A stretch of 14,520 nucleotides of DNA from Sphingomonadales bacterium UBA6174 (lineage in GTDB: Bacteria; Pseudomonadota; Alphaproteobacteria; Sphingomonadales; Sphingomonadaceae), in assembly GCA_002422945.1 (NCBI GenBank), contig DITW01000047.1:1-14520 (forward strand), read 5' to 3'. The first letter of the stretch is position 1. The number at the start of each line of letters is the position of its first letter. The notes under the pieces are model-generated. The model did not search any database. It was not told where the DNA came from and was given only the letters and a program-made list of their open reading frames with translations. Positions 1 through 6,758 of the stretch are shown piece after piece. Both the position numbers and the translations under genes were made by a program.

Positions 1-138
1 ACCACTCAGTGGGGGCCGGTCAGAGTTTCCAGACTGGTCGGTACAGCTGTAAGATCCGCCATAACCAACACACCCTGCAATGCTTGGGGTGGTAATGGAA
101 ATTGTAGCTAGTGCGATGATTATTCCGATAATATTCAT
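1..138 (-). CDS. Small secreted protein, unrecognised (3' part cut by window edge)
   Basis: This reading frame is too short to stand out, but it is open from an ATG at 136-138 to the window edge (46 codons seen, no stop). The start has an AGGA about 10 nt upstream. The first 21 residues form a convincing signal peptide: an Ile/Ala/Thr-rich hydrophobic stretch ending in PSIA. The mature part starts with GCVGYGGSYSC and is rich in Gly, Ser and polar residues, with two Cys nine residues apart that could form a disulfide. The product should be exported to the periplasm or outside. It lies 75 nt downstream of the lipoprotein gene on the same strand and may be the next cistron. I do not recognise the family. 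The C-terminus is outside the window. Confidence 0.6.
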   Translation of the reverse strand, partial: MNIIGIIIALATISITTPSIAGCVGYGGSYSCTDQSGNSDRPPLSG

Positions 139-213
139 TATGTAAACGTCCTATATAAACTTCTAATAGATTGTGAAAATCACTTGATACTGATGTCATT
201 TATTGGCGTCAAT

Positions 214-576
214 TTAATATGATTCATCCATTACGACTTCAGCGGCATTGAGATCTACTGGAGGCGAATCGTCAATCACTATTTTGTTATTCGTAGATTT
301 TCTCGCTCGATTCTCTCTGGGCACGGAAGCAGGTGCAACCTCTGTTGTCTCGGCGACATTGGCATCCACAGATGTTGCATCTACGGCAACGACCTCTGCG
401 GCATTCATGTCCCCTGTGACTGCGCTAGGTGTAAAGAGTTTGTGGCAGTAAGGCCTTGCAGTGCTCTCCGTGCCACCAGCTTTGACCTCCTCATTTACGC
501 ATTCCACATAGCTATCGTATTTAGCTGAACAGCCTGCCAGCATGAAAAATACTGTTACCGCAAAATATTTTTTCAT
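214..576 (-). CDS. Small lipoprotein with duplicated D-x-NAAEVV motif
   Basis: This gene encodes 120 residues. The N-terminus MKKYFAVTVFFMLAGC is a lipoprotein signal with lipobox LAGC, so Cys16 should be lipidated; the +2 Ser predicts outer-membrane sorting by the general rule. An AAGGGA lies about 10 nt upstream of the ATG. Two further Cys (26 and 44) lie in the N-terminal third. The rest is low-complexity, rich in Ala, Val, Asp, Glu and Thr, and contains DMNAAEVVAVD (56-66) and DLNAAEVVMDE (108-118), an internal repeat. A basic patch, RENRARK, lies at 87-93. It sits 34 nt downstream of the Sel1-repeat gene on the same strand, so co-transcription is likely. No known family is recognised and the function is unknown. 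The lipoprotein nature is well supported. Confidence 0.75.
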   Translation of the reverse strand: MKKYFAVTVFFMLAGCSAKYDSYVECVNEEVKAGGTESTARPYCHKLFTPSAVTGDMNAAEVVAVDATSVDANVAETTEVAPASVPRENRARKSTNNKIVIDDSPPVDLNAAEVVMDESY

Positions 577-610
577 GTCGATCTATCCCTTTAAATAAGG
601 CGAGAGAAAT

Positions 611-1324
611 TTACTTAATTCTATCACTCATAATATCAGCTGCCATCACTAATGGCTCCCACTGTTCAATCCTCTTAGAAACGAATTCAGCTTCTTCATT
701 CGAGAGTTGTCTAAGCGCCTCATTCAGGCTTGTGATAGTAGCTTCGCGATTTTGACCCTGCGGCATACGCTTAAGTGCAATCTGCAACCAGAATGCGGCC
801 TCCGCATAGTCTTGGCGGACACCTTTACCTGTCAGGTAGAGTGAACCTAGACTGTAGTGAGCGACTGGCTCGCCTTGTTCAGCAGCGCTGGCATACCAGC
901 GTATTGCGTCACCATATGACTGATGAACTCCTTGTCCGCTCTCGTACATGTCACCGAGGTTGTTCATTGCGCCCGCAAAGCCTAGCTGAGCTGCAGCAAG
1001 ATAATGATCAAACGCCTTATGGTAATCAACATTGGTTCCGATGCCATAATGATACCAGACACCGAGATTGTGATGGGCCATCGCATAGCCCTTGCCTGCT
1101 GATATCTCATAAAGGCGAATGATTTCGTGGCGTTGGGCTGGTGTTAGATCCAACGCCGAATCTTCGATTGCTTGCGCGTCCATAAACTCATGCTCTCCCG
1201 GCGGCGCTTCGGCTTGGGCAGTCGCTTCCGAATGCACGACCGACAGTGACGGCAGGGCCAATGCCGCTGGAGTAATCGCGAGATATGCCAAGGCTGCGAC
1301 AGTGGTTAGCTTTCTAGCAATCAA
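611..1324 (-). CDS. Secreted Sel1-repeat (TPR-like) protein, TTG start
   Basis: This gene encodes 237 residues. Residues 1 to about 24 form a signal peptide (MIARKLTTVAALAYLAITPAALA), so the protein should act in the periplasm or at the surface. Three Sel1-like repeats follow at about 79-114, 115-150 and 151-186, recognisable by A-x-x-x-LG-x-x-Y-x-x-G-x-G-V and Y-x-x-A-x-x-W/H-Y-x-x-AA. A helical tail of about 50 residues closes the protein. Sel1 repeats are protein-protein interaction solenoids, so a scaffold or partner-binding role is likely, but the partner is unknown. The start codon is TTG at 1322-1324. It is chosen because AAAGGA lies 10 nt upstream and because the signal peptide begins exactly there. 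The gene lies 85 nt downstream of the VIT-vWA gene and 34 nt upstream of the lipoprotein gene, all on one strand. I saw no clear terminator between them. Confidence 0.85.
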   Translation of the reverse strand: MIARKLTTVAALAYLAITPAALALPSLSVVHSEATAQAEAPPGEHEFMDAQAIEDSALDLTPAQRHEIIRLYEISAGKGYAMAHHNLGVWYHYGIGTNVDYHKAFDHYLAAAQLGFAGAMNNLGDMYESGQGVHQSYGDAIRWYASAAEQGEPVAHYSLGSLYLTGKGVRQDYAEAAFWLQIALKRMPQGQNREATITSLNEALRQLSNEEAEFVSKRIEQWEPLVMAADIMSDRIK

Positions 1325-1409
1325 GAGACTGATATCCTTTGTTTGTTGTGTTTATGGCCCGAGTAAATGAGTTTTTGGTCAGAACATGCCTAGCGCAATT
1401 CACCGTGGG

Positions 1410-3434
1410 TCAGATGATCCTCAGTTGGGAGAAAAGGGTTCTCAACACCTCATCATCAAGGCCTTGAAGGAGTTTACGGGCAATGCGCATTGCTGACCGT
1501 GAGCGTCCTTGTCCAACATGGGCCGCAAGGCCAAGGGCCAGAGAAATGGGTGCCATTCCAAGGCTGTCAGCTACGTCCTCAAGCATCATCTGCAATATAT
1601 CGATTAGTTCATGAGCCTCTAAGTTGATGAAATTAAGATCATAATTCAATATTTCAGAAGGATGGTTATCCCAATCGATAAGGGCCGATAACCTTGCAAT
1701 TGCATCCGATACTTCTTGATATTCGAACGATTTCTGAAGTCTGCGCGGTGGTGCGGGCTTACGGATATTGTGCATAATGATCGATGCTGACACCCTAGGG
1801 GCGTTAATTGCCAAATCTGCCGTTATAGACATGTCTGCGGAAAAATAGGTGTCGGGCGCCAAGCTCATCGGTGAAGCTAGCGGTACTTTTCTGAGGGCAG
1901 GGAGGGTTTTAACTGCTTCGCCAACCTCATCAACCAAGATCAGGCTAGTTAAGTGCGTTGCCAAACCTTCTGCTTCTGCCCATTTTGCACCCTGTTCCTC
2001 GTCCAGTGCCTGAATGGCCGCAAAGGCTGAGAAAGCGCCTATGGCTCTAGCTTCCTCGTCCTGTGCGGATTTCGCGCCGCGATGCCAAGTAGCATTGATG
2101 CTCATACCACAGCGTTGTGCCTGCAAAGTCTCTTCGCCGGTCGCTTCATATGATGCTGGCTGAAATGGTGAACGTAGCGCCAGATCCATAGCAGCTGCTA
2201 TGTCATCAAGGTTGCGTTCTGTTACGATAAATAATTGGCCTCCGGTCAGGGCGGCCAGATGACCCACCCGTGCTTCAAGGCTGTCCTCCCCAATCAGCAG
2301 AACACTGATGCGCTTACCCAATTTGAGCAAGGCTTGAAAGTCTAGCGCATAACTCTTGCCGTCAGTGATTAATAAAATATCGCGTGTTTCTGTCCCCGAT
2401 GCAACTTGCTCAATGCATCTGCCTATCTCCGTTCCGTCCCGTGGCCCCGAGATCATATTTAGCAGTGTCATGATGCTGCGATCATCAAATTGATCCAACT
2501 GCCCGACGCGACTTGCTTGTGTGTCGAATTGCCACAGGTCTAGGTGGTCGCCATAGGCCATGCCGCCCGCGACACTCCTCACAACCATCGCGGCTACGTC
2601 ATGTTTGTTAGCTTTGCCGCGCACACCACTAAAGGGCTCTGACATTGAGCCAGAATAATCAAACATGACAGCTACTGCTGCGCGAGCGCCGCTTAAAACT
2701 GGGCTGGGTTCCAAGAATACATCGACACTGCGTCCATCTGCAGCGGTGCCGTGCAAGGCAGAGGATTTCCAACGCGGGAAAGTAAGGTCAATGGGTCTAT
2801 TGAGTGCCACATTAAAGGGGCCTTCCAAGGCCGATTTTCCAGCAATCTCGAATGGAATATCTGCACGAGATACTGTCAATATCGCAGATTTGAGGGGGCT
2901 TGCGGCATGGGTCAAATCATCGACATCAGATAGGCCAGAGCAACCATATACATCACCGACAGTAAGCGGAATGCGGAGTTCGCCTCGGCCATTGATAAGA
3001 TTAGGTGTGGTAACCCATTTCAATATTACCTCGACTTCGGCGTCGGGACGAAGATTGGCAACGGATAACGTATGAATCCCACGCAGCACTTCCTCATGCA
3101 ACACAGCCGCCTTGCCACTCTCAACGGCGCGCTCATATGTCTGTCTCGCCTCTAGCTTAGATTGGGCTACAGCTTTAACATGGCGTCCATCGATGTTTGC
3201 TTCCAGCGCAAAAACTGCAGCATGGATGGGTACTGGAAATGTCATCACGGCTTCGATTGGACGCTTTTCGACATTACGGAAAATACGTTTCATTGTCACA
3301 ACGACAAGGCCGGTGAGCACTGACAGATCAATCGATGTCGCGATCAATGGCAGTGGGTAAGCATCCTTGCCCTTCATTACCTCTGCCATGAACAGGCTGA
3401 GGGGGTCTGTCATCGTTTTAACCTTCGTGGTCAT
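1410..3434 (-). CDS. VIT domain + von Willebrand factor A domain protein, cytoplasmic
   Basis: The product has 674 residues. A VIT (vault / inter-alpha-trypsin) domain spans about 28-143. A vWA domain spans about 251-423 with an intact metal-ion-dependent adhesion site: DYSGSMS at 259-265, Thr of DGT near 335, and ITDG ending near 359. A C-terminal part follows, with the segment ATHLTSLILVDE (about 492-503) that resembles the conserved post-vWA strand of VIT proteins, then a helical tail. There is no signal peptide, membrane segment or sorting motif, so the protein is probably cytosolic and acts as a metal-dependent binding scaffold. Three ATGs compete. GGAGG sits 6 nt before the one at 3432-3434, so I prefer it; 3440 is too close to GGAGG, and 3413 lies just past the merR stop. 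It overlaps the merR end by 17 nt, which implies translational coupling. The domain assignment is firm; the biological role is unknown. Confidence 0.88.
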   Translation of the reverse strand: MTTKVKTMTDPLSLFMAEVMKGKDAYPLPLIATSIDLSVLTGLVVVTMKRIFRNVEKRPIEAVMTFPVPIHAAVFALEANIDGRHVKAVAQSKLEARQTYERAVESGKAAVLHEEVLRGIHTLSVANLRPDAEVEVILKWVTTPNLINGRGELRIPLTVGDVYGCSGLSDVDDLTHAASPLKSAILTVSRADIPFEIAGKSALEGPFNVALNRPIDLTFPRWKSSALHGTAADGRSVDVFLEPSPVLSGARAAVAVMFDYSGSMSEPFSGVRGKANKHDVAAMVVRSVAGGMAYGDHLDLWQFDTQASRVGQLDQFDDRSIMTLLNMISGPRDGTEIGRCIEQVASGTETRDILLITDGKSYALDFQALLKLGKRISVLLIGEDSLEARVGHLAALTGGQLFIVTERNLDDIAAAMDLALRSPFQPASYEATGEETLQAQRCGMSINATWHRGAKSAQDEEARAIGAFSAFAAIQALDEEQGAKWAEAEGLATHLTSLILVDEVGEAVKTLPALRKVPLASPMSLAPDTYFSADMSITADLAINAPRVSASIIMHNIRKPAPPRRLQKSFEYQEVSDAIARLSALIDWDNHPSEILNYDLNFINLEAHELIDILQMMLEDVADSLGMAPISLALGLAAHVGQGRSRSAMRIARKLLQGLDDEVLRTLFSQLRII

Positions 3435-3777
3435 GGCCATCCTCCTTCAGGATTTCGACTAGGATTTGTTCAATTTTCTGGATGAGTGGGGCAACAGGAG
3501 TGCCGCTTGCGAGGAGGTCAGGGCTCACTAACAAGGTGATGCCATCGCCGATGGGAAAGGGTGTGCCATCACGCGCATTCAACAGGAGCTTAATGGCAGC
3601 TGGTGGAAAGCCAAGTTCGCGCAATCTGGAGTAGCGCTGAATTATCCGGACATGATTGTCGTCATATTCAGCATTCGCGCGGCCTCCGACAGGGCCGGGC
3701 ATGAAGCCTTCGCTAATCAGGTAACGGACTTGGCGTTCCGTCGTATTTGTTTTCTGAATGAGTTCGCGAATCCGCAT
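3418..3777 (-). CDS. Small MerR-family transcriptional regulator
   Basis: The product has 119 residues. The N-terminal 70 residues form a winged helix of the MerR type: an RELIQKTNTTERQVRYLISEG helix-turn-helix, a wing with PGPVGGRANAEY, and a second helical pair ending in RLRELGFPPAAIKLLL. The remaining 45 residues are too short for a large ligand-binding domain and have no Cys cluster like metal- or redox-sensing members; they end in a dimer-helix-like segment (PLIQKIEQILVEILKE). The ATG at 3775-3777 is chosen because AAAGGAG lies 6 nt upstream; an in-frame ATG at 3798 would place that site inside the gene. Its stop lies within the start of the VIT-vWA gene. It probably controls its own promoter and the downstream genes through the dyad at 3781-3816. 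The inducing signal is not apparent. Confidence 0.85.
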   Translation of the reverse strand: MRIRELIQKTNTTERQVRYLISEGFMPGPVGGRANAEYDDNHVRIIQRYSRLRELGFPPAAIKLLLNARDGTPFPIGDGITLLVSPDLLASGTPVAPLIQKIEQILVEILKEDGHDHEG

Positions 3778-3780
3778 GCT

Positions 3781-3816
3781 CGACTCCTTTCGACACAAGT
3801 ATTGTCGATAGAGTCG
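3781..3816. promoter_or_regulatory. Compound inverted repeat, probable MerR operator
   Basis: Nested arms are read directly: outer CGACTC (3781-3786) with GAGTCG (3811-3816), and inner TCGACA (3790-3795) with TGTCGA (3803-3808). They are separated by 3 nt on the left and 2 nt on the right, with a 7-nt centre. A further TCGACA lies at 3834-3839. The dyad lies directly upstream of the merR ATG and covers its ribosome-binding site and candidate -10 element. MerR-type regulators bind dyads in the promoter spacer, so this is a plausible autoregulatory operator. Binding is inferred. Confidence 0.6.
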
Positions 3817-3827
3817 GGGGGCGTCAA
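3798..3827 (-). promoter_or_regulatory. Candidate promoter of the merR / VIT-vWA unit
   Basis: On the minus strand a TTGACG (-35-like, 3822-3827) and an AATACT (-10-like, 3798-3803) are separated by 18 nt, a slightly long spacer of the kind MerR regulators tend to act on. The -10-like element lies inside the inverted repeat. The -35 match is good and the -10 match is moderate (4 of 6). No start-site data support it. Confidence 0.4.
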
Positions 3828-3940
3828 TTTATTTCGACAAATATTATGATGAAAGCGAGGTGGTGGGAGTTAGTATGTACTCTTAAACCCCCGTCTTCGT
3901 TGAAAATGTGCCTCCCCCGGGGGGTGGGCATAGTGCTTCC

Positions 3941-4063
3941 ATGGGAGTTGCCGAAAAATATGGGGAGCAAGCCTGTCGCAGTCGAATGCATGTGCTGAGA
4001 TCATTAGAGGATGCCTGGCCAGTCTATGGATGGCCTGATGCCTATCTGATGCCTGAGGAGTAA
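3941..4063 (+). CDS. Short plus-strand ORF or gene remnant next to the tRNA
   Basis: A 40-residue frame starts with MGVAEKYGEQACRSRMHV and ends with WPVYGWPDAYLMPEE. The same frame stays open upstream to a stop at 3884-3886, with a possible GTG at 3908. There is no clear ribosome-binding site at either start. Its composition (three Trp/Tyr-rich turns, acidic end, varied residues) looks more like real protein than like random translation. I cannot place it in a family. It could be a small intact gene or the surviving 3' end of a gene cut at the island edge, since it runs towards the 3' end of the tRNA. A minus-strand frame over the same bases (3870-4094) looks like a shadow. Confidence 0.35.
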   Translation: MGVAEKYGEQACRSRMHVLRSLEDAWPVYGWPDAYLMPEE

Positions 4064-4112
4064 AAGGCGGCACGTATAATTGGCGGTGTGACACATAAAT
4101 TATTGAAATATA

Positions 4113-4189
4113 TGGTGCACCCGACTGGATTCGAACCAGTGGCCCCCAGATTAGGAATCTGATGCTCTATCCTGCTGAGCTACGGGTGC
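4113..4189 (-). tRNA. tRNA-Arg (anticodon CCT), CCA encoded
   Basis: The cloverleaf was folded by hand on the minus strand. The acceptor arm pairs GCACCCG with CGGGTGC, with discriminator A and an encoded CCA (4113-4115). The D arm is GCTC/GAGC. The anticodon stem TCAGA/TCTGG (one T-G pair) encloses loop TTCCTAA, giving anticodon CCT (4153-4155), which reads AGG. The variable loop has 5 nt and the T arm is ACTGG-TTCGAAT-CCAGT. The total is 77 nt with CCA. It lies 52 nt downstream of the DUF1178 gene on the same strand. Its 3' end faces the GC-poorer accessory segment, as expected for an integration target. Confidence 0.97.
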
Positions 4190-4241
4190 ACGCTGGCGAC
4201 CGTTAGCGGGAAATCGGGTCGGTGGTCAATCTGTCCAGCGG

Positions 4242-4751
4242 TCAATTGTCCATGCCGGGGGGGCGGATAGGAAATGGCAAGGGCATGACGCCGATGCCTT
4301 CCTCGATCAGCTCGCGCGCTTCATCAAGGCTGGTTTGGCCGTGGATCGGCTGTTGATCGATGTCGCCTTCATGCATGGCGCGGGCCTGATCGGCAAAATC
4401 CTTGCCGACCCATGTTGATGATTTCAGCGCCTCTGCCTGTGCGGTGGCGAGCGCGTTCAGCATTGACTTGACCGCCTGTGGATCAAGGGCGGTCATCGGG
4501 ACAGAGGGAGCAGTGCCACCGCCGCTTGGGGCGGTGGATTCATGAGCTTGTTGTGACGGGGTGTGTTCGCGACTTTGGTTGCCCTTGGGACCGATGGCCG
4601 GGGCCATGACCGCCTTTTCAATCACGGTGTCGCCGCAAATCGGGCAGGACAACAGGCCGCGCTGTTGTTGCGATTCATAATCGGCGGATGAACCGAACCA
4701 TGCTTCAAACACATGGCCGCCATGTTGGCAGCGCAGATCGAAGACGATCAT
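4242..4751 (-). CDS. DUF1178 family protein with N-terminal zinc-ribbon-like fold
   Basis: The product has 169 residues. The N-terminus, MIVFDLRCQHGGHVFEAWF followed by LLSCPICGDTVIEKA, is typical of the DUF1178 family. Cys8, His10 or His13, Cys36 and Cys39 form a zinc-ribbon-like set that resembles the FmdB-type ribbon. A variable Gln/Ser/Gly/Pro-rich linker (about 54-82) follows, then a conserved helical C-terminal half with KSMLNALATAQAEALKSSTWVG and a DEARELIEEGIGVMPLPFP end. The start ATG overlaps the upstream amidohydrolase stop in an ATGA (4748-4751), so the two are translationally coupled. The family has no established function that I know of. Its fixed place beside a Nit-type amidase and glutaredoxin points to thiol or metabolite housekeeping, which is inference. 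Confidence 0.92.
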   Translation of the reverse strand: MIVFDLRCQHGGHVFEAWFGSSADYESQQQRGLLSCPICGDTVIEKAVMAPAIGPKGNQSREHTPSQQAHESTAPSGGGTAPSVPMTALDPQAVKSMLNALATAQAEALKSSTWVGKDFADQARAMHEGDIDQQPIHGQTSLDEARELIEEGIGVMPLPFPIRPPGMDN

Positions 4752-5587
4752 TTTGCCACCTGTGCTGTTGGGATCGGCCTGCGATGGGCGATCACCGGAA
4801 TACGGGCGCGAATGTCGTCGATTCGGTCCAGCGGCAGATCGACAATGCCCAGGCCCTGCTCCTCATCGAGCGAGAGCAATATCTCCCCCCAAGGATCGAT
4901 CACGCAGCTATGGCCATAGGTTTCTCGTCCATCTTCATGCAGGCCGGTCTGGGCGGTGGCGATGACGAAGCACGCGTTTTCGATGGCACGTGCGCGCAGC
5001 AGTGTCTCCCAATGCGCCCGGCCTGTCGGCACGGTAAAGGCGGCGGGGATCGCGAGGATTTTTGCCCCGGCGGCGCTTAAGGCCTGATAGAGCGCGGGGA
5101 AGCGGATGTCGTAGCAGATCGACAGGCCGATGCCGCCCCAAGGCGTATCTGCGACCATTGCGGTATTGCCCGCTGCATATGCATTGGATTCGCGCCAGCT
5201 TTCACCACTGGCGAGATCGACATCGAAAAGGTGCATTTTATCGTAACGCGCGCGGATCGCGCCGGTGTCGTCGATCAGGTACGACCGGTTGGCATATTTA
5301 TCGGCTTCACCCTCATGACGCACCGCGAGCGATCCGATCAATACCCAGAGATGATGTTTGGCAGCGGCGGCGCAGATGCGGCGCAGCACCTCGTCATCGC
5401 CTTCTGCCACGATATGGCTGGCAGCGCGGGCGCGGTCGCGGTCGATGAGGTTGCTCATTTCCGGGGTGCAGAACAATGTTGCCCCGGCCTCAGCGGCGCG
5501 TGCCATCGCCTGTTCAATCGCCAAGGCGTTGGCCGCCGGATCGATTCCGGCGGTCATTTGCATCAAGGCTGCGCGGAGCATGTTCAT
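4748..5587 (-). CDS. Nit-type carbon-nitrogen hydrolase (deaminated-glutathione-amidase-like)
   Basis: The product has 279 residues, normal for a nitrilase-superfamily amidase. The catalytic triad is visible: Glu43 in TPEMS, Lys117 in RYDKMHLFDVD and Cys158 in LSICYDIRFP. The YDKMHLFDVD and CYDIRFP signatures match the Nit1/Nit2 branch, whose members hydrolyse deaminated glutathione or omega-amides as metabolite repair enzymes in the cytosol. The start is the ATG at 5585-5587, chosen because AAGGA lies 6 nt upstream; the open frame extends to 5689, but that extension overlaps grxC. It follows grxC by 22 nt and overlaps the DUF1178 gene by 4 nt, so grxC, this gene and DUF1178 form a tight operon. 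Neighbouring glutaredoxin fits a glutathione-linked role. Substrate choice between deaminated glutathione and other amides cannot be settled here. Confidence 0.92.
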   Translation of the reverse strand: MNMLRAALMQMTAGIDPAANALAIEQAMARAAEAGATLFCTPEMSNLIDRDRARAASHIVAEGDDEVLRRICAAAAKHHLWVLIGSLAVRHEGEADKYANRSYLIDDTGAIRARYDKMHLFDVDLASGESWRESNAYAAGNTAMVADTPWGGIGLSICYDIRFPALYQALSAAGAKILAIPAAFTVPTGRAHWETLLRARAIENACFVIATAQTGLHEDGRETYGHSCVIDPWGEILLSLDEEQGLGIVDLPLDRIDDIRARIPVIAHRRPIPTAQVAK

Positions 5588-5609
5588 GCCCGGTCCTTCA
5601 TTCCAGCGA

Positions 5610-5867
5610 TCAGTTTGCGAGCAACGGATCAAGCCCGCCCGCGCGATCGAGCGCGACCAGATCATCACAGCCGCCAATGTGACGGTCATTGATAAAGATT
5701 TGCGGCATGGTCATGCGCCCGCCCGAGCGTTCGACCATCTCCGTTTTTTTCGGGCCGCCCATGGTTACATCATATTCGACCGGTTCCACGCCCTTGCTGT
5801 TCAGCAGCTCCATCGCACGCACGCAATAAGGGCAATAGAATTTGGTGTAGACTTCAACCTTGGTCAT
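5610..5867 (-). CDS. grxC: Glutaredoxin 3
   Basis: The product has 85 residues, standard for a class I dithiol glutaredoxin. The active site CPYC is at about 12-15 (KFYCPYCVRAMELL). The cis-proline segment TMPQIFIND and the glutathione-binding IGGCDDL motif near the C-terminus are intact. It reduces protein disulfides and glutathione mixed disulfides in the cytosol. The ATG has GGAG 5 nt upstream (plus-strand CTCC at 5873-5876). It is the first gene of the tight grxC / amidohydrolase / DUF1178 group and lies 90 nt downstream of comF, so it may have its own promoter or be read from comF. The family call is secure. Confidence 0.96.
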   Translation of the reverse strand: MTKVEVYTKFYCPYCVRAMELLNSKGVEPVEYDVTMGGPKKTEMVERSGGRMTMPQIFINDRHIGGCDDLVALDRAGGLDPLLAN

Positions 5868-5957
5868 GGAGGCTCCGATAATCAGTCATTATTTCCCAAC
5901 TGTGGTCGAACCCCGCATCTGTCAAGTCGGCAGGTGGTCAATTGCTCGATCCTGACC

Positions 5958-6704
5958 CTAAGCTTCTTCAGATACCCGCGCCCAGCAAATGACATCGACC
6001 CGGGCCGCGCCTGCTTTTTTCAGGGCCAAGGCACAGGCCTGCGCGGTTGATCCGGTGGTGAATACATCGTCGATCAGGATGATATGGCGGCCCTGCACAT
6101 CGCCTTTGACACCGAATGCCCCGGTCACGGCCTTGCGCCGCTGATGCCGGTTGAGATGGCCGAGCGAGGGCGTCCGCTTGATCCGGCGCAATGTCATGCG
6201 ATGATGGCTTAGGCCCGACAGTCGGGCGAGATGATCCGCCACCAGTGCCGATTGATTGAACCCGCGCCGCCACAATCGCCAGCGATGGAGCGGCACGGGG
6301 ATCAGTATCGCCGGGTTGTCACTAGATATAATCGGGACAAGCCGTGCCATCAGTCGCGATATGGTGCGGGCATGGGCGATCTGACGACCATGTTTCAGCT
6401 GCAAGGCAATAGTGCGGGCGATGTCGCCATAGGCCATGACAGCCCTTACGCTATCAAAGGCGGGCGGGTTGGCAAGGCAGGGGCCACAATGGATAGTCTG
6501 GCCTGAGTCTAGGGCGGTAACGGGCAGCGGGCGGCCACATTGGCCACAGCCTTGTCCGGTCAGAAATTGCGCCTGTCCCCAGCAATCGGTGCACAGGCTG
6601 CCCGCATCGGCGACAATCGTGCCACAAGCGATGCAGCGAGGCGGCAAGGCGAAGTCGAGTAGCATCTTGGCCGGTGATGTTAATAAACGAAGCAACATAC
6701 GCAT
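5958..6704 (-). CDS. comF: ComF family phosphoribosyltransferase-like protein
   Basis: The product has 248 residues from the chosen start. The N-terminal zinc-ribbon region carries four CxxC pairs (24/27, 38/41, 53/56, 73/76). The phosphoribosyltransferase-like domain has IPVPLHRWRLWRRGFNQS (about 135-152) and the PRPP-loop signature IILIDDVFTTGST (about 208-220). ComF family proteins are cytosolic and are needed for DNA uptake in several naturally competent bacteria, where they link to single-strand handling; the reaction is uncertain. The start is the ATG at 6702-6704, because family members begin near LLDFALPPRCIACG; the frame continues to 6896, but that part overlaps the divergent methyltransferase gene. 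Neither ATG (6704 or 6698) has a strong ribosome-binding site. It heads the minus-strand run towards grxC and the tRNA. Confidence 0.93.
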   Translation of the reverse strand: MRMLLRLLTSPAKMLLDFALPPRCIACGTIVADAGSLCTDCWGQAQFLTGQGCGQCGRPLPVTALDSGQTIHCGPCLANPPAFDSVRAVMAYGDIARTIALQLKHGRQIAHARTISRLMARLVPIISSDNPAILIPVPLHRWRLWRRGFNQSALVADHLARLSGLSHHRMTLRRIKRTPSLGHLNRHQRRKAVTGAFGVKGDVQGRHIILIDDVFTTGSTAQACALALKKAGAARVDVICWARVSEEA

Positions 6705-6758
6705 GGCATGATCTTGCGGGATTGCACCTATCGGCACAAGCGCTATGGCAACATGATC

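Noticed and set aside
1325..1409. Search for a terminator between the VIT-vWA and Sel1 genes
   Set aside because: No convincing stem with a T-tract on the minus strand, so no terminator is annotated.
3911..3925. C5G5 palindrome (CCCCCGGGGG at 3914-3923)
   Set aside because: No loop and no T-tract, so it is not a terminator; no known regulator site matches.
4026..4056. Short direct repeat (CTGATGCCT twice) near the tRNA
   Set aside because: Only two copies within the small plus-strand frame; too short to call an att site or array.
3870..4094. 74-codon minus-strand frame upstream of merR
   Set aside because: No ribosome-binding site, Pro/His/Arg-rich random-looking sequence, and a more protein-like frame exists on the other strand.
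5358..6050. 230-codon plus-strand frame over the amidase, grxC and comF end
   Set aside because: It covers parts of three real genes on the other strand and has no domain or ribosome-binding site.
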